A DNA stretch of 21,309 nt from Erysipelotrichaceae bacterium (lineage in GTDB: Bacteria > Bacillota_I > Bacilli_A > Erysipelotrichales > Erysipelotrichaceae), in the NCBI GenBank assembly GCA_021442745.1, contig JABUSI010000262.1, positions 1 to 21,309 of the forward strand, given 5' to 3'. Positions within the stretch are counted from its first letter, which is position 1, and each line of letters begins with the position of its first letter. The notes below the pieces were generated by a model that worked only from the letters and a program-made list of their open reading frames with translations, was not told the DNA's origin and did no database searches. Shown here piece by piece: positions 7,848-15,603 of this stretch. A program made the position numbers and the translations under genes.

Positions 7848-8726
7848 TTATTTTTCGTCATTTTCCGCAAGCCACTGACGCAACAGGGCAACATACTTTT
7901 CATTCTCTTCCGCAAACGCCATATGCCTGCTTGACCGGAACAATTCCCATCTTGCCCCCGGTATGCCGTCATACATTGTTTTGGCAATATACGGTGTACA
8001 CAAATCATTCGTACCGCTGGTAATCAGCGTCGGAACGGTAATATCTTTCAGATCATCCAGTACATCGTAATCTTTCAGATTACCGCTTGGCGTATATTCA
8101 TTCGGCCCCCACGCCGTCAGATACGCCAGCATTCCCTCCCCTTTTTCCCGGCAAAGGCATTCCGGAGCATCGTCCGGCCATTTTGGTGCGCAGTGCTGCA
8201 ACATATATTCCTCATTGGCGCGGATTACCTCTTCCGAAGAGAAATCATTCCGGCGTTCGGCATCCAAAATGGCAGTTTTCATATCTTCCGGCAACTGATT
8301 AATCATCCGATGCTGTTCCTCTCCCCACAGCAGGGAGTTTGGTAGGGTCGATGCCAGAATCATGCTTTGCACCGTTGCCGGTTTGTATTTGCATACATAT
8401 TCCAAAAGAAGCATACCTCCCCAGGACTGTCCCAGGATGTGTGCCTTTTCTATGTGCAGATAATCCAGTAATGCCGTTAATTCTTCCACCCAGACTTCCC
8501 GGTTAAACAAATCCGTCCGATGACCTGCCGGCGATTTCCCGCATCCGATCTGATCGTAACTGATAATTTTTCTTCCGTCTGTTGCCAGGCAATCCAGCAC
8601 TTCGAAATAATTATGGGTCGACCCCGGACCACCATGCAAAAGAACAAGCGGTGTTTTCTTACCTTCTCCGACAATTCTGTAATACGTCCGTAATCCCCGA
8701 AACGGCATAAATCCTTCCTGAATCAT
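7848..8726 (-). CDS. Proline iminopeptidase-like alpha/beta hydrolase (peptidase S33)
   Basis: The 292-residue protein is an alpha/beta-hydrolase of the proline iminopeptidase (Pip/PepI) type, which releases N-terminal proline from peptides. It has the oxyanion motif HGGPG (31-35), DQIGCGKS at 58-65, the nucleophile elbow GQSWGG with Ser101, Asp241 in SGTNDLCTP and His268 in SSRHMAF, so the catalytic triad is complete. A Trp/Asp-rich cap domain lies between about 130 and 220. There is no signal peptide, so it acts in the cytoplasm. The ATG at 8726 follows GAGAGG by 7 nt. An upstream in-frame ATG at 8747 would lie at or before the predicted transcription start and is rejected. It is transcribed divergently from pfp. 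Close relatives include tricorn-interacting-factor-like aminopeptidases, so the substrate is not certain. Confidence 0.88.
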   Translation of the reverse strand: MIQEGFMPFRGLRTYYRIVGEGKKTPLVLLHGGPGSTHNYFEVLDCLATDGRKIISYDQIGCGKSPAGHRTDLFNREVWVEELTALLDYLHIEKAHILGQSWGGMLLLEYVCKYKPATVQSMILASTLPNSLLWGEEQHRMINQLPEDMKTAILDAERRNDFSSEEVIRANEEYMLQHCAPKWPDDAPECLCREKGEGMLAYLTAWGPNEYTPSGNLKDYDVLDDLKDITVPTLITSGTNDLCTPYIAKTMYDGIPGARWELFRSSRHMAFAEENEKYVALLRQWLAENDEK

Positions 8727-8752
8727 AATCAAACCTCTCATTTCCATGATTG

Positions 8753-8761
8753 ATTATATCA
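8753..8761 (-). promoter_or_regulatory. Extended -10 promoter for the S33 hydrolase
   Basis: On the minus strand TGA followed by a perfect TATAAT (8753-8758) forms an extended -10. The expected start near 8746 leaves a 20-nt leader before the ATG at 8726. No clear -35 is seen. Confidence 0.55.
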
Positions 8762-8792
8762 CGAAAAATATATGAGAAACTCCATCAAGTAT

Positions 8793-8821
8793 GTGACATT
8801 TATTATGTATTCCTATATAAT
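8793..8821 (+). promoter_or_regulatory. Sigma-A promoter of pfp
   Basis: GTGACA (8793-8798), a 17-nt spacer and a perfect TATAAT (8816-8821) precede pfp. The element lies back to back with the promoter of the hydrolase gene. Confidence 0.75.
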
Positions 8822-8858
8822 ATATTCGATGTAATACAAAAACTTTAAGGAGGAAATT

Positions 8859-10520
8859 ATGGAATTATCATCACTTCAAAAAGCAAGATATCAATACAAC
8901 CCTAAGCTTCCGGGTATGCTTAGAAACGGTATTGCGGAAATCTGCGTAAAAGAAGGTCTGGAAACACAAAGTGTTGCTGACCAGGAAAAGATTAAAGCAT
9001 TATTCCCTAACACATACGGTAAGAAAGAAATCACATTTGAAAAGGGTGCCAACACCTCTACTCCTAAGAAACAGGTAGTCGGTGTTATTCTGTCCGGCGG
9101 ACAGGCACCCGGCGGACACAATGTTGTCTGCGGTCTATATGACGCACTGAAGGCAACCAACAAGGAAAACGTTCTGTACGGTTTCAAAAAAGGCCCGAGC
9201 GGATTACTGGATGACGATTATCTGATTTTCGATGACGAATACATCAACCAGTTCCGTAACACCGGCGGATTTGACATCATCGGCTCCGGCAGAACCAAAC
9301 TGGAAACCAAAGAACAGTTTGCGGTAGCTGCTGAAGTCTGCAAGAAACACGGCATTACCGCAATCGTAATCATCGGTGGTGACGATTCCAACACCAATGC
9401 AGCCGTATTGGCTGAGTACTTTGCGGCTAACAATACCGGTGTTCAGGTAATCGGTTGTCCGAAGACCATTGACGGTGACTTAAAGAACGAAGACATCGAA
9501 ATTTCATTTGGTTTCGATACCGCTACCAAAACGTATTCCGAGTTAATCGGTAATATCGAACGCGATGCAAACTCTGCCAAGAAATACTGGCACTTTGTAA
9601 AGGTTATGGGTCGTTCCGCATCCCACGTTGCATTGGAATGCGCACTGGAAACCCAACCGAACATCTGTCTGGTATCCGAAGAAGTTGCTGCCAAAAAGAT
9701 GTCCTTGTCCGAAATCGCCGATTACATTGCCGACTCTGTGGAAGCAAGAAGCAATAACGGTATGAACTTCGGTGTAGCTATTATTCCGGAAGGTGTTGTG
9801 GAATTCGTTCCTGAATTCTCCGTTTTGATTCATGAAATCAACGAACTTCTGGCCGGCGCAAAGGCAGAAGCATTCAACGCGTTACCTACATGGGCTGATA
9901 AATATGCATTTATTGAAAAAGGTCTGACTCCGGAATCCATGGCTGTATTCGCTATTCTCCCGCAAGGCATTCAGCAACAGTTGTTCCTGGAACGCGATCC
10001 TCACGGAAACGTACAGGTATCTTTGATTGAATCCGAAAAACTGTTCTCCGAAATGGTTAAGAACAAGCTGGCAGAAAGAAAAGCAGCCGGAACTTACAAA
10101 GGTAAGTTCAGCGCATTGCATCATTTCTTCGGTTACGAAGGAAGATGTGCATTCCCGTCAAACTTTGACTCCGACTACTGCTACTCATTGGGTTACAATG
10201 CATTCATGTTAATCCAATACGGTTATACCGGTTACTTATCAAAGGTTTCCAACCTGTCTGCTCCGGCTGCACAATGGGTTGCCGGCGGTATGCCAATCAC
10301 CAAGATGATGAACATCGAAAGAAGACACGGTGAAGACAAGCCGGTTATCCGCAAGGCACTCGTTGAACTGGAAGGCAATCCGTTCAAGTATTTCGCAGCA
10401 CACAGAGAACAATGGGCAGTGGAAACCTGCTATACCTATCCGGGTGCCATTCAATACTACGGACCAACCGAAGTATGTGACATCACAACGAAGACATTGG
10501 CTCTGGAACAAGCAAAATAA
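8859..10520 (+). CDS. pfp: Pyrophosphate--fructose 6-phosphate 1-phosphotransferase (long form)
   Basis: This PPi-dependent phosphofructokinase interconverts fructose 6-phosphate and fructose 1,6-bisphosphate using pyrophosphate in place of ATP, making the step reversible. The 553-residue length matches the long plant/spirochaete-type PfkA subgroup rather than the 320-residue ATP enzyme. SGGQAPGGHN lies at 79-88. GGDDSN at 173-178 carries the second Asp that marks PPi use, where ATP enzymes have GGDGS. PKTIDGDLKN at 201-210 holds the catalytic Asp and the PPi-type Lys. MGRSASH and EGRCAFPSNFD follow. The ATG has a perfect AAGGAGG 6 nt upstream. It is a single-gene unit with its own promoter and terminator. 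Codon choice leans to a narrower set than its neighbours, consistent with high expression. Confidence 0.95.
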   Translation: MELSSLQKARYQYNPKLPGMLRNGIAEICVKEGLETQSVADQEKIKALFPNTYGKKEITFEKGANTSTPKKQVVGVILSGGQAPGGHNVVCGLYDALKATNKENVLYGFKKGPSGLLDDDYLIFDDEYINQFRNTGGFDIIGSGRTKLETKEQFAVAAEVCKKHGITAIVIIGGDDSNTNAAVLAEYFAANNTGVQVIGCPKTIDGDLKNEDIEISFGFDTATKTYSELIGNIERDANSAKKYWHFVKVMGRSASHVALECALETQPNICLVSEEVAAKKMSLSEIADYIADSVEARSNNGMNFGVAIIPEGVVEFVPEFSVLIHEINELLAGAKAEAFNALPTWADKYAFIEKGLTPESMAVFAILPQGIQQQLFLERDPHGNVQVSLIESEKLFSEMVKNKLAERKAAGTYKGKFSALHHFFGYEGRCAFPSNFDSDYCYSLGYNAFMLIQYGYTGYLSKVSNLSAPAAQWVAGGMPITKMMNIERRHGEDKPVIRKALVELEGNPFKYFAAHREQWAVETCYTYPGAIQYYGPTEVCDITTKTLALEQAK

Positions 10521-10526
10521 CAGAAG

Positions 10527-10554
10527 AAAACGTCGGTTATGCCGACGTTTTTTT
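10527..10554 (+). terminator. Rho-independent terminator of pfp
   Basis: CGTCGG / CCGACG (10531-10536 with 10542-10547), extended by flanking A/T pairs, with a 5-nt loop and a run of seven or more T, starting 6 nt after the stop codon. Confidence 0.93.
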
Positions 10555-10606
10555 ATACCTCATAAAAACCCGAATACTGTTTCAGACTCATTGGTGTGAA
10601 CTGCAT

Positions 10607-11059
10607 TTATTTAAAAGATTCCAGAAACTCCTTGATTTGATGATACACATCACGGTATTGCTCCGGTACCAGAACGTCACTGTCCAGACAATAATACTCC
10701 CAGGGTTCAAATGTAACCCTTACCGAATGCGTCGGGGCATCCAAAGCAACAAATTCTTCATCCTTCTGATACGTATCCCATTGTTTATAATCCGTTGTTT
10801 CCAGATACTCCGTAAAATTCTTCAGAGCGTCTTTATCCGCTTTCTTCTTTTTTATTTTTCCGTTGTCGTTTTCTTCAAACACAACGTTCTTTCCGTCATA
10901 CTTCAGTTCCATCGTATACGTATAATTCTCCATTCCTCCGCCGTGATAATAGGAAACGGAAACCAATCGTCTGCCTTCTTCCGTTTGTTTGGAAGAACCG
11001 CATCCGAACAATGTCAGTATTGCCAGAACCGACCCGACTACTTTTTTCATTTTACTCAT
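10607..11059 (-). CDS. Small predicted lipoprotein, function unknown
   Basis: The 150-residue protein begins MSKMKKVVGSVLAILTLFGC, a lipoprotein signal peptide with lipobox LFGC around position 20, followed by a Ser/Lys/Glu linker. The mature part looks like a compact alpha/beta domain. It has aromatic-rich strands (VSVSYYHGGG, YTYTMELKYDG, HSVRVTFEPWEYYCLD), a basic KIKKKK loop and a C-terminal helix. I do not recognise the family. The ATG at 11059 has AAGGAGG 4 nt upstream; the next in-frame ATG (MKKVV) would be 13 nt away, so the first is preferred. It lies downstream of the RelQ-type gene on the same strand but behind that gene's terminator. No terminator of its own is obvious; it converges with pfp, whose terminator lies 52 nt away. 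Confidence 0.8.
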   Translation of the reverse strand: MSKMKKVVGSVLAILTLFGCGSSKQTEEGRRLVSVSYYHGGGMENYTYTMELKYDGKNVVFEENDNGKIKKKKADKDALKNFTEYLETTDYKQWDTYQKDEEFVALDAPTHSVRVTFEPWEYYCLDSDVLVPEQYRDVYHQIKEFLESFK

Positions 11060-11120
11060 ACTTCCTCCTTTTCAGGATATTACACATCCGTATTATATCG
11101 CAATCCTCCATGCAGGATAA

Positions 11121-11144
11121 AGAAAAACCGGTAAAATCCGGTTT
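11121..11144 (-). terminator. Terminator of the RelQ-type gene
   Basis: On the minus strand AAACCGG / CCGGTTT (11138-11144 with 11125-11131, 6-nt loop) is followed by further T and TCTTT. The stem overlaps the last bases of the stop codon. Confidence 0.75.
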
Positions 11145-11787
11145 ATCCGATCCGATGTTCTTTCCAGTTTTCATTCAGTTCCTTATACAAGTCTTCCATT
11201 TCTTCATCCAGCAATACCAGCATCTGCGAACACTGGAACAGACGAAGTTCGATTTCTTCTTTCTTTTCATGATCGTTCTTGTAATACAGGTTGTGTTCCA
11301 GAGATGCCCACATATCCATCGCAATCGTACGGATCTGAATTTCTACCGGTACTCTCTGGTTTCCTACCGGAATTGTCAGAATAATATGATAACTCCGGTA
11401 TCCGTTCGGTTTTGGATTTCTGACATAATCCGATTCCCGGATGACTTCCACTCCCGGCTGTGCTATCAACGCCGCACGCAAATCGTAAATATCATCCACA
11501 TACTTGCAAATAACGCGCAAGCCGCATATATCCGTCAATTCCAGCACTCCGTTCATGGAAACTTCAAATCCCCGCCGATATAGTTTATCAATGATACTCT
11601 CCGGTGTTTTTACTCTTCCTTTGATGGAATGAATCGGACTGTGTTCATAAAACGACTTGATTTCATCATTCAGCCCGTTCAGCATTGCTTCCATAATCAG
11701 ATATGCTCTCCGATATGGCAAAAGGAATTGATGACACCCCAGTTCATCCCCGAAAATGTTTTCAAAATCTTTATCGTATTTCTTCAT
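11143..11787 (-). CDS. relQ: Small alarmone synthetase, RelQ/YjbM type
   Basis: This single-domain enzyme transfers pyrophosphate from ATP to GDP or GTP to make (p)ppGpp. The 214-residue protein has the synthetase fold only, without the HD hydrolase or TGS/ACT domains of long Rel. Visible motifs are the substrate-binding helix KGRVKTPESI at 57-66, ELTDICGLRVIC (83-94) with the metal Asp and a basic Arg, NGYRSYH (128-134), and EIQIRTIAMDMWASLEHNLYYK at 149-170 with the catalytic Glu and the His of LEH. A C-terminal helical tail of the RelQ kind follows, which in relatives makes the tetramer. The ATG at 11787 follows AAGAGG by 7 nt; a 12-residue upstream extension is rejected. Divergent from the gene at 11888. 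Telling RelQ from RelP rests on the LEH helix and tail and is fairly sure. Confidence 0.92.
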   Translation of the reverse strand: MKKYDKDFENIFGDELGCHQFLLPYRRAYLIMEAMLNGLNDEIKSFYEHSPIHSIKGRVKTPESIIDKLYRRGFEVSMNGVLELTDICGLRVICKYVDDIYDLRAALIAQPGVEVIRESDYVRNPKPNGYRSYHIILTIPVGNQRVPVEIQIRTIAMDMWASLEHNLYYKNDHEKKEEIELRLFQCSQMLVLLDEEMEDLYKELNENWKEHRIG

Positions 11788-11813
11788 GATGAATCCTCTT
11801 TTGTTACAGATAC

Positions 11814-11822
11814 AGTATATCA
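11814..11822 (-). promoter_or_regulatory. Extended -10 promoter for relQ
   Basis: On the minus strand TGA plus TATACT (11814-11819) forms an extended -10 about 20 nt before the relQ start. No strong -35 is present. Confidence 0.45.
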
Positions 11823-11838
11823 TGCATTCATGAACAAA

Positions 11839-11867
11839 TTGTGAACTATTCAGAATTGTGTTATATT
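11839..11867 (+). promoter_or_regulatory. Promoter for the 11888 gene
   Basis: TTGTGA (11839-11844), 17 nt, TATATT (11862-11867) with an upstream TG giving an extended -10. It is divergent from the relQ promoter within 64 nt. Confidence 0.6.
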
Positions 11868-11887
11868 AATCAGAAGGATGTGATGAT

Positions 11888-13225
11888 ATGGGAATCCGAA
11901 TTTCCGTCAAACAAGGTGAATCCCCGTTATCCCTGCAGGATATTGCGGATTTATCCGGACTGGCCTACGGAAAACTGAACTCGCAGATGGTGCTGGAAAA
12001 AGGAAAACTTGGTGATCTTGTCGTACTGTACGATCCGGAAGCCATCGGAAGAGGCTTTGAAGCGGAGTTAAAAGATGACGAAATTCTGCTCAATATCCCC
12101 CTTCCTGCAACAGGACATGAAATCCAGATTTTCTATCAACTGGCAGACACGTTATGCAAAACGTGCGGACAGGATTCTTTCATCCGGGAAAACGAACGCA
12201 TTTCCATACACGACCAGCAAACCATCAATATGCACATTCTGGAAGACATTCAGACCTGCAGTGATGCCATTATGAAAATGGATGACGAAATACAGGACGG
12301 ACAGCATCACGTATTTTATATTTTTGCTGCCCTGAACCCGATTGAACTGGGAAAAGAAGAATTCAACAAAATGGGACGAAGTCTGGAAGGCTACGCCAAC
12401 GTTCTGCATACCATGCAGAAAGACAGATATTATTATTCCCATCCGCATTACTACAAGCGGGACGATAACTCCATATACGCTTTATATTTTATCGGCATTA
12501 ACCTGGATACCGTCATTCCCGTCTCTCCGGTTTCCTATGCTTACCTGAAACCGAATTTCGAATGTAACGATTTCTTCGTCTTCCTTCCGCAGGGACACTG
12601 CATTCTGTTTGATGATTTCATACGATCCTTCCCGTTTGCGAAATACTATGACCCGAATCACATACGGATGAGTGTAACGGAACGCCAGATCTACCGGATG
12701 GTACTGGATTATGAAATCGACGAAATGACGTTAGGTTCCGTAATCAATCCGTTTTATCGCGGCCCGGCATATGACGATGACAACCACAAATGCAAAGTAA
12801 CGGATAAGAATCTGGATACTCATCCGATTCAGGGATTCAATCACATGGCAGTCTATTTACAATGGATGATAGACCATGATATGGTTAATGACCTTCTGTA
12901 CCAACGAATTCCTCAGCTTCATCAGGCCGAGGATCTTCGTTATATCATCCAGGACAGTGATTACTTTAACGGTACCCTGTCCATGTTCCACTTCACGGAA
13001 GAAGGACAGAATTTTACCGGATGGTATTATCGGTTCGGATTTCCGGACGGATATCCTTCCTGTGTAGACAACGTTGCCCTTTCCATGTTAGGCAGCGAAC
13101 GGTATCACTGCGAAGAATATCAGGATGAAGCGTATCTGTTTGTGCCATACAACGAGGAATATAAGAAACTGTTATCCGCAGAAATAGACAAAGCGTATCA
13201 GCAGTATCAGAAAGAAAAAGAATAA
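11888..13225 (+). CDS. Conserved-looking cytoplasmic protein of unknown function, possibly DUF4299-like
   Basis: The 445-residue acidic protein (MGIRISVKQGES...) has no signal peptide and no membrane segment. It seems to have two parts. The N-terminal 300 residues alternate strands and helices and include a segment NMHILEDIQTCSDAIMKM and a loop of Tyr/His (YYYSHPHYYKRDD at about 181-193). The C-terminal 140 residues open with FNHMAVYLQWMIDHDMV, then a Trp/Tyr/Gly-rich strand region (FTGWYYRFGFPDGYPS), and end in a charged helix. The N-terminal start resembles DUF4299 proteins of streptococci and Erysipelotrichaceae as I remember them; this is weak. The C-terminal helix pattern recalls small immunity-type proteins, also unproven. 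The ATG is preceded by AGAAGGATGTG at a suitable distance. It is a single-gene unit with its own promoter and terminator. Confidence 0.85.
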   Translation: MGIRISVKQGESPLSLQDIADLSGLAYGKLNSQMVLEKGKLGDLVVLYDPEAIGRGFEAELKDDEILLNIPLPATGHEIQIFYQLADTLCKTCGQDSFIRENERISIHDQQTINMHILEDIQTCSDAIMKMDDEIQDGQHHVFYIFAALNPIELGKEEFNKMGRSLEGYANVLHTMQKDRYYYSHPHYYKRDDNSIYALYFIGINLDTVIPVSPVSYAYLKPNFECNDFFVFLPQGHCILFDDFIRSFPFAKYYDPNHIRMSVTERQIYRMVLDYEIDEMTLGSVINPFYRGPAYDDDNHKCKVTDKNLDTHPIQGFNHMAVYLQWMIDHDMVNDLLYQRIPQLHQAEDLRYIIQDSDYFNGTLSMFHFTEEGQNFTGWYYRFGFPDGYPSCVDNVALSMLGSERYHCEEYQDEAYLFVPYNEEYKKLLSAEIDKAYQQYQKEKE

Positions 13226-13264
13226 GAGTGGCATATGTCCGTTGCTTCGGACAACACCACTCTT
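13224..13264. terminator. Bidirectional terminator between two convergent genes
   Basis: AAGAGTGG (13224-13231) pairs with CCACTCTT (13257-13264) and inner TGTCCG with CGGACA around a 6-nt loop. T-rich sequence follows on the plus side (CTTTTATTTTATT), and a T-rich stretch follows on the minus side as well. It serves the 11888 gene and the GNAT gene. Confidence 0.88.
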
Positions 13265-13267
13265 CTT

Positions 13268-13795
13268 TTATTTTATTCTATATCCGTATTCGAGCCGGAC
13301 GTTGTGATTCTCAATATCTTCATTGGAATTGCTGCACGTATCGATTCCTACCAATTCAAATCCGGATTTCCGATACCGCTTGATCGCATTGATGTTACAG
13401 CTTTGTGTCTGCAATACCACCATCCGGTTTTTTCTTTGTGCGGCAACATACTTTGACGCATTGACCAGATCTCCGCCGATTCCTTTTCCCCTGTAATCCG
13501 GATGAACAATCAGATTCTGAATCCGTAACCGGTTATTCTGTGTTTCCTCATACATTTCTATAAATCCGATAATCTTATCGCCGTCAAATGCCCCGTACAA
13601 TACCGGATTTTGCAACCAGTGTGCGCCGATTACATCCGAGTAACTGACTTCCCTCGGTTCACCGAATGATACATATTTCAAAGTAAAGGAAAGCATTCCG
13701 ATCTGAACATCATAATATCCCGGAGTGGAATATTTGATATCCAGTTTCTTCCCCCGGTATTCCTCCGGATTCAATTCTTTTACATGTATCGTCAT
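13268..13795 (-). CDS. GNAT acetyltransferase, streptothricin acetyltransferase-like
   Basis: The 175-residue protein is a GCN5-related N-acetyltransferase. Motif A reads IQNLIVHPDYRGKGIGGDLV with the acetyl-CoA pyrophosphate loop RGKGIG. Later VVLQTQSCNINAIKRYRKSGFELVGIDT matches the motif B region, and the ending EYGYRIK resembles streptothricin acetyltransferases (Sat/SatA) in the LQTQ, the Asn-Ala-Ile core and the G-I-D-T segment. That likeness suggests acetylation of an amino group on a small molecule such as streptothricin, but many chromosomal relatives have no proven substrate. The ATG has AAGGAAGG upstream. It stands alone, between the terminator of the chrA operon and the convergent gene at 11888. 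A possible extended -10 (TGA TATACT, 13858-13866) lies about 60 nt upstream. Confidence 0.85.
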   Translation of the reverse strand: MTIHVKELNPEEYRGKKLDIKYSTPGYYDVQIGMLSFTLKYVSFGEPREVSYSDVIGAHWLQNPVLYGAFDGDKIIGFIEMYEETQNNRLRIQNLIVHPDYRGKGIGGDLVNASKYVAAQRKNRMVVLQTQSCNINAIKRYRKSGFELVGIDTCSNSNEDIENHNVRLEYGYRIK

Positions 13796-13888
13796 ATTTC
13801 ATCCTTCCTTTCGTCATGCATAAGAATATTTCGTATGATACTTATCGTTTGTTAACTATAGTATATCACGTATTTCTCCGAAACCGCC

Positions 13889-13913
13889 TAAAAAAAGTGC
13901 ATACGCACTTTTT
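13889..13913 (-). terminator. Terminator of the queT-chrA operon
   Basis: On the minus strand AAAAAGTGC / GCACTTTTT (13905-13913 with 13892-13900, 4-nt loop) followed by seven T. The stem begins inside the chrA stop codon. Confidence 0.9.
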
Positions 13914-14472
13914 ACAGTTTCAGCAGAATCCCCAGAATCGCACTGATAATAATAACCGGAATCGGACTGATTTTCTTTTCCTTGATTTTCACTTTCGTAA
14001 ATACCAGATACAGAACAATATAGAGTACACATGGAATTACCTTGATTGTTTTAGCAGGAACATCCAGTAAAGTTGATACAAAAAGACCACTGCAGGCTAC
14101 AACCACAAACCCGACAACAGCCGGACGTAATCCGTAAAATACGTTCTGTACCAGTTTGCTTTGCTTGAATTTTTCAAACATCCTTGCCACGATACAAATC
14201 ACGATTACACTTGGCGCAACCAGCGACAATGTCGTCACAATTCCGCCGATGTAACTGTGTAAGGTTGTATAGCCGACATAGGTTGCCATATTGACCCCCA
14301 TCGGACCCGGTGTCGATTCGGACACCGCAATCATTGTCCCCAGCAGTTCCTGGGTAAACCAGCCGTATTTGTCAGACATTTCTTTTAAAAACGGTATGGT
14401 GGCCAATCCGCCGCCTACCGCAAACAAGCCGGCTTTAAAAAACTCATAAATCATTGTCAGAATCAGTTTCAT
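13912..14472 (-). CDS. chrA: Chromate transporter family, half-size ChrA (second of pair)
   Basis: This 186-residue membrane protein is one CHR domain of the chromate ion transporter family. It opens with FKAGLFAVGGGLATIPFL, then ESTPGPMGVNMATYVGY, the family GGG and PGP-type motifs, and contains about five or six hydrophobic segments. It ends in a short basic tail and a last helix. In Firmicutes the CHR transporter is commonly split into two short genes whose products work as a pair with opposite topology; this one follows its partner with TAA-T-ATG spacing, so translation is coupled. Family members export chromate in proteobacteria, but the substrate of these short pairs is largely unproven. 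The gene sits in a riboswitch-controlled operon with queT. Confidence 0.9.
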   Translation of the reverse strand: MKLILTMIYEFFKAGLFAVGGGLATIPFLKEMSDKYGWFTQELLGTMIAVSESTPGPMGVNMATYVGYTTLHSYIGGIVTTLSLVAPSVIVICIVARMFEKFKQSKLVQNVFYGLRPAVVGFVVVACSGLFVSTLLDVPAKTIKVIPCVLYIVLYLVFTKVKIKEKKISPIPVIIISAILGILLKL

Positions 14473-14473
14473 A

Positions 14474-15031
14474 TTACTTTACCGATCCTTTCGCTCTGAA
14501 AGCCTGAATCACAACTCCGGCAACCCCTGCCGAAATTACCAGCCAGACTGTGGATATTTTCAGAAAATATGCCAGCACAAACGCCGTCAGACATATCACC
14601 ATTCCGATTGTATCCTTGATATTACTCTTAGCCATCTTCAGAATGGATGCCGTCATCAGTACACAGACACCGACGTTGATTCCCTTCAACGCATGCTGCA
14701 CAATTTCGATTTCCGCAAAATTCGTCAGCACCGATGCAATGATACTGATAATAATCAGACTTGGGGTAATCACACCTAACGTGCTGACAATTGCCCCGAT
14801 GATTCCTGCCTGATAATATCCGATAAATGTTGCCGTATTTACCGCAATAACCCCCGGTGTACATTGTCCGATGGCATAATAATCCATCACTTCTTCTTCC
14901 GTTGCCCAATGATGTTTTTCAATCACTTCATTCTGAATCATCGGCAGCATCGCATACCCGCCGCCAAACGTAAACAATCCCATTTTAAACCAAGCGGCAT
15001 ATAACTGAACAAGTTTCTTCACAAGATTCAT
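14474..15031 (-). CDS. chrA: Chromate transporter family, half-size ChrA (first of pair)
   Basis: The 185-residue protein is the other CHR half. Its N terminus reads FKMGLFTFGGGYAMLPMI, followed by GQCTPGVIAVNTATFIGYY, and it has several predicted membrane helices. It differs clearly from the downstream copy (PGV where the other has PGP), as expected for the two non-identical halves of a heteromeric short-chain ChrA rather than a recent duplication. Its ATG directly follows the TAG of queT with no gap, so its translation depends on ribosomes that finish queT. Substrate is unknown; chromate is only the family label. Confidence 0.9.
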   Translation of the reverse strand: MNLVKKLVQLYAAWFKMGLFTFGGGYAMLPMIQNEVIEKHHWATEEEVMDYYAIGQCTPGVIAVNTATFIGYYQAGIIGAIVSTLGVITPSLIIISIIASVLTNFAEIEIVQHALKGINVGVCVLMTASILKMAKSNIKDTIGMVICLTAFVLAYFLKISTVWLVISAGVAGVVIQAFRAKGSVK

Positions 15032-15547
15032 CTACCTTTCCCGAAAAACGTTTTTCTTATCCATCGACCGAACCAGAATATAACCGATCACAACGGATAC
15101 TATTTCCCCGGCTGCAACTTCCAGGCCACTGATGATCCATCCGCTGACAAATGCCGTCGGGAAAAACGCAATAGCCAGTTCCAGCCCGACAATAACCATA
15201 TTGAATAATACGGGCATCAGTAAAGAAACAACCGGAATGTTTATTACGGTAACGTCCCGGTTTTTACAGGTAAACCATGCAGCCAGAAGCGTTGCAACCG
15301 TTCCAAACAGACAATCCAGCCACCCGATCGGATTCAATCCGGACATTGCACCAATCAGATTGGTCAGAAAACATCCCAACGTAACACCGTAAACAGCCGG
15401 CTGATACACAAGTGGTAATACCGTCAACGCTTCCGACAAGCGCACCTGTACCGGACCGTACGCAAACGGGGCAATCAGCAGGCTGACCACTGTATATACG
15501 GCTGCAATCAGCGATACACGCACCAGATGTTTTACTTTTGAATTCAT
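15032..15547 (-). CDS. queT: QueT, queuosine-precursor transporter (ECF S component family)
   Basis: QueT proteins are small membrane proteins predicted to import queuine-pathway precursors (preQ0/preQ1), probably as substrate-binding components of ECF transporters. The 171-residue protein has about five or six hydrophobic helices and the family-typical YGPVQVRLSEALTVLPL near residues 30-46, GCFLTNLIG and LDCLFGTVATLLAAW. The start at 15547 is preceded by AAGGAG, which is the 3' end of a preQ1-I riboswitch. This confirms the substrate class independently. No other queuosine genes are in the window. It heads an operon with two chromate-transporter-family genes, starting immediately before the first of them with TAG-ATG junction. 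Confidence 0.95.
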   Translation of the reverse strand: MNSKVKHLVRVSLIAAVYTVVSLLIAPFAYGPVQVRLSEALTVLPLVYQPAVYGVTLGCFLTNLIGAMSGLNPIGWLDCLFGTVATLLAAWFTCKNRDVTVINIPVVSLLMPVLFNMVIVGLELAIAFFPTAFVSGWIISGLEVAAGEIVSVVIGYILVRSMDKKNVFRER

Positions 15548-15557
15548 ACTATGTAAT

Positions 15558-15596
15558 CTCCTTGTTTTATTTTAGGTCAGGGAATCGCGACTGACC
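15558..15596 (-). promoter_or_regulatory. preQ1-I riboswitch upstream of queT
   Basis: On the minus strand a 6-bp stem GGTCAG / CTGACC (15591-15596 with 15575-15580) closes a 10-nt loop TCGCGATTCC, followed by an A-rich tail TAAAATAAAACAAGGAG. Stem, short loop beginning TCGC and tail ending AAAACAAGG match the Thermoanaerobacter tengcongensis preQ1-I aptamer almost element by element. The tail is itself the Shine-Dalgarno of queT, so ligand binding would hide it: a translational OFF switch. The aptamer begins within a few bases of the predicted transcription start. Confidence 0.9.
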
Positions 15597-15603
15597 GCAC
15601 TTG

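Noticed and set aside
8891..10511. Several antisense open frames inside pfp
   Set aside because: They mirror the codon pattern of pfp, lack ribosome sites and have no recognisable protein features.
13912..15031. Recent tandem duplication of chrA
   Set aside because: The two proteins differ widely and have distinct PGP/PGV motifs, as expected for the standard two-gene short-chain ChrA.
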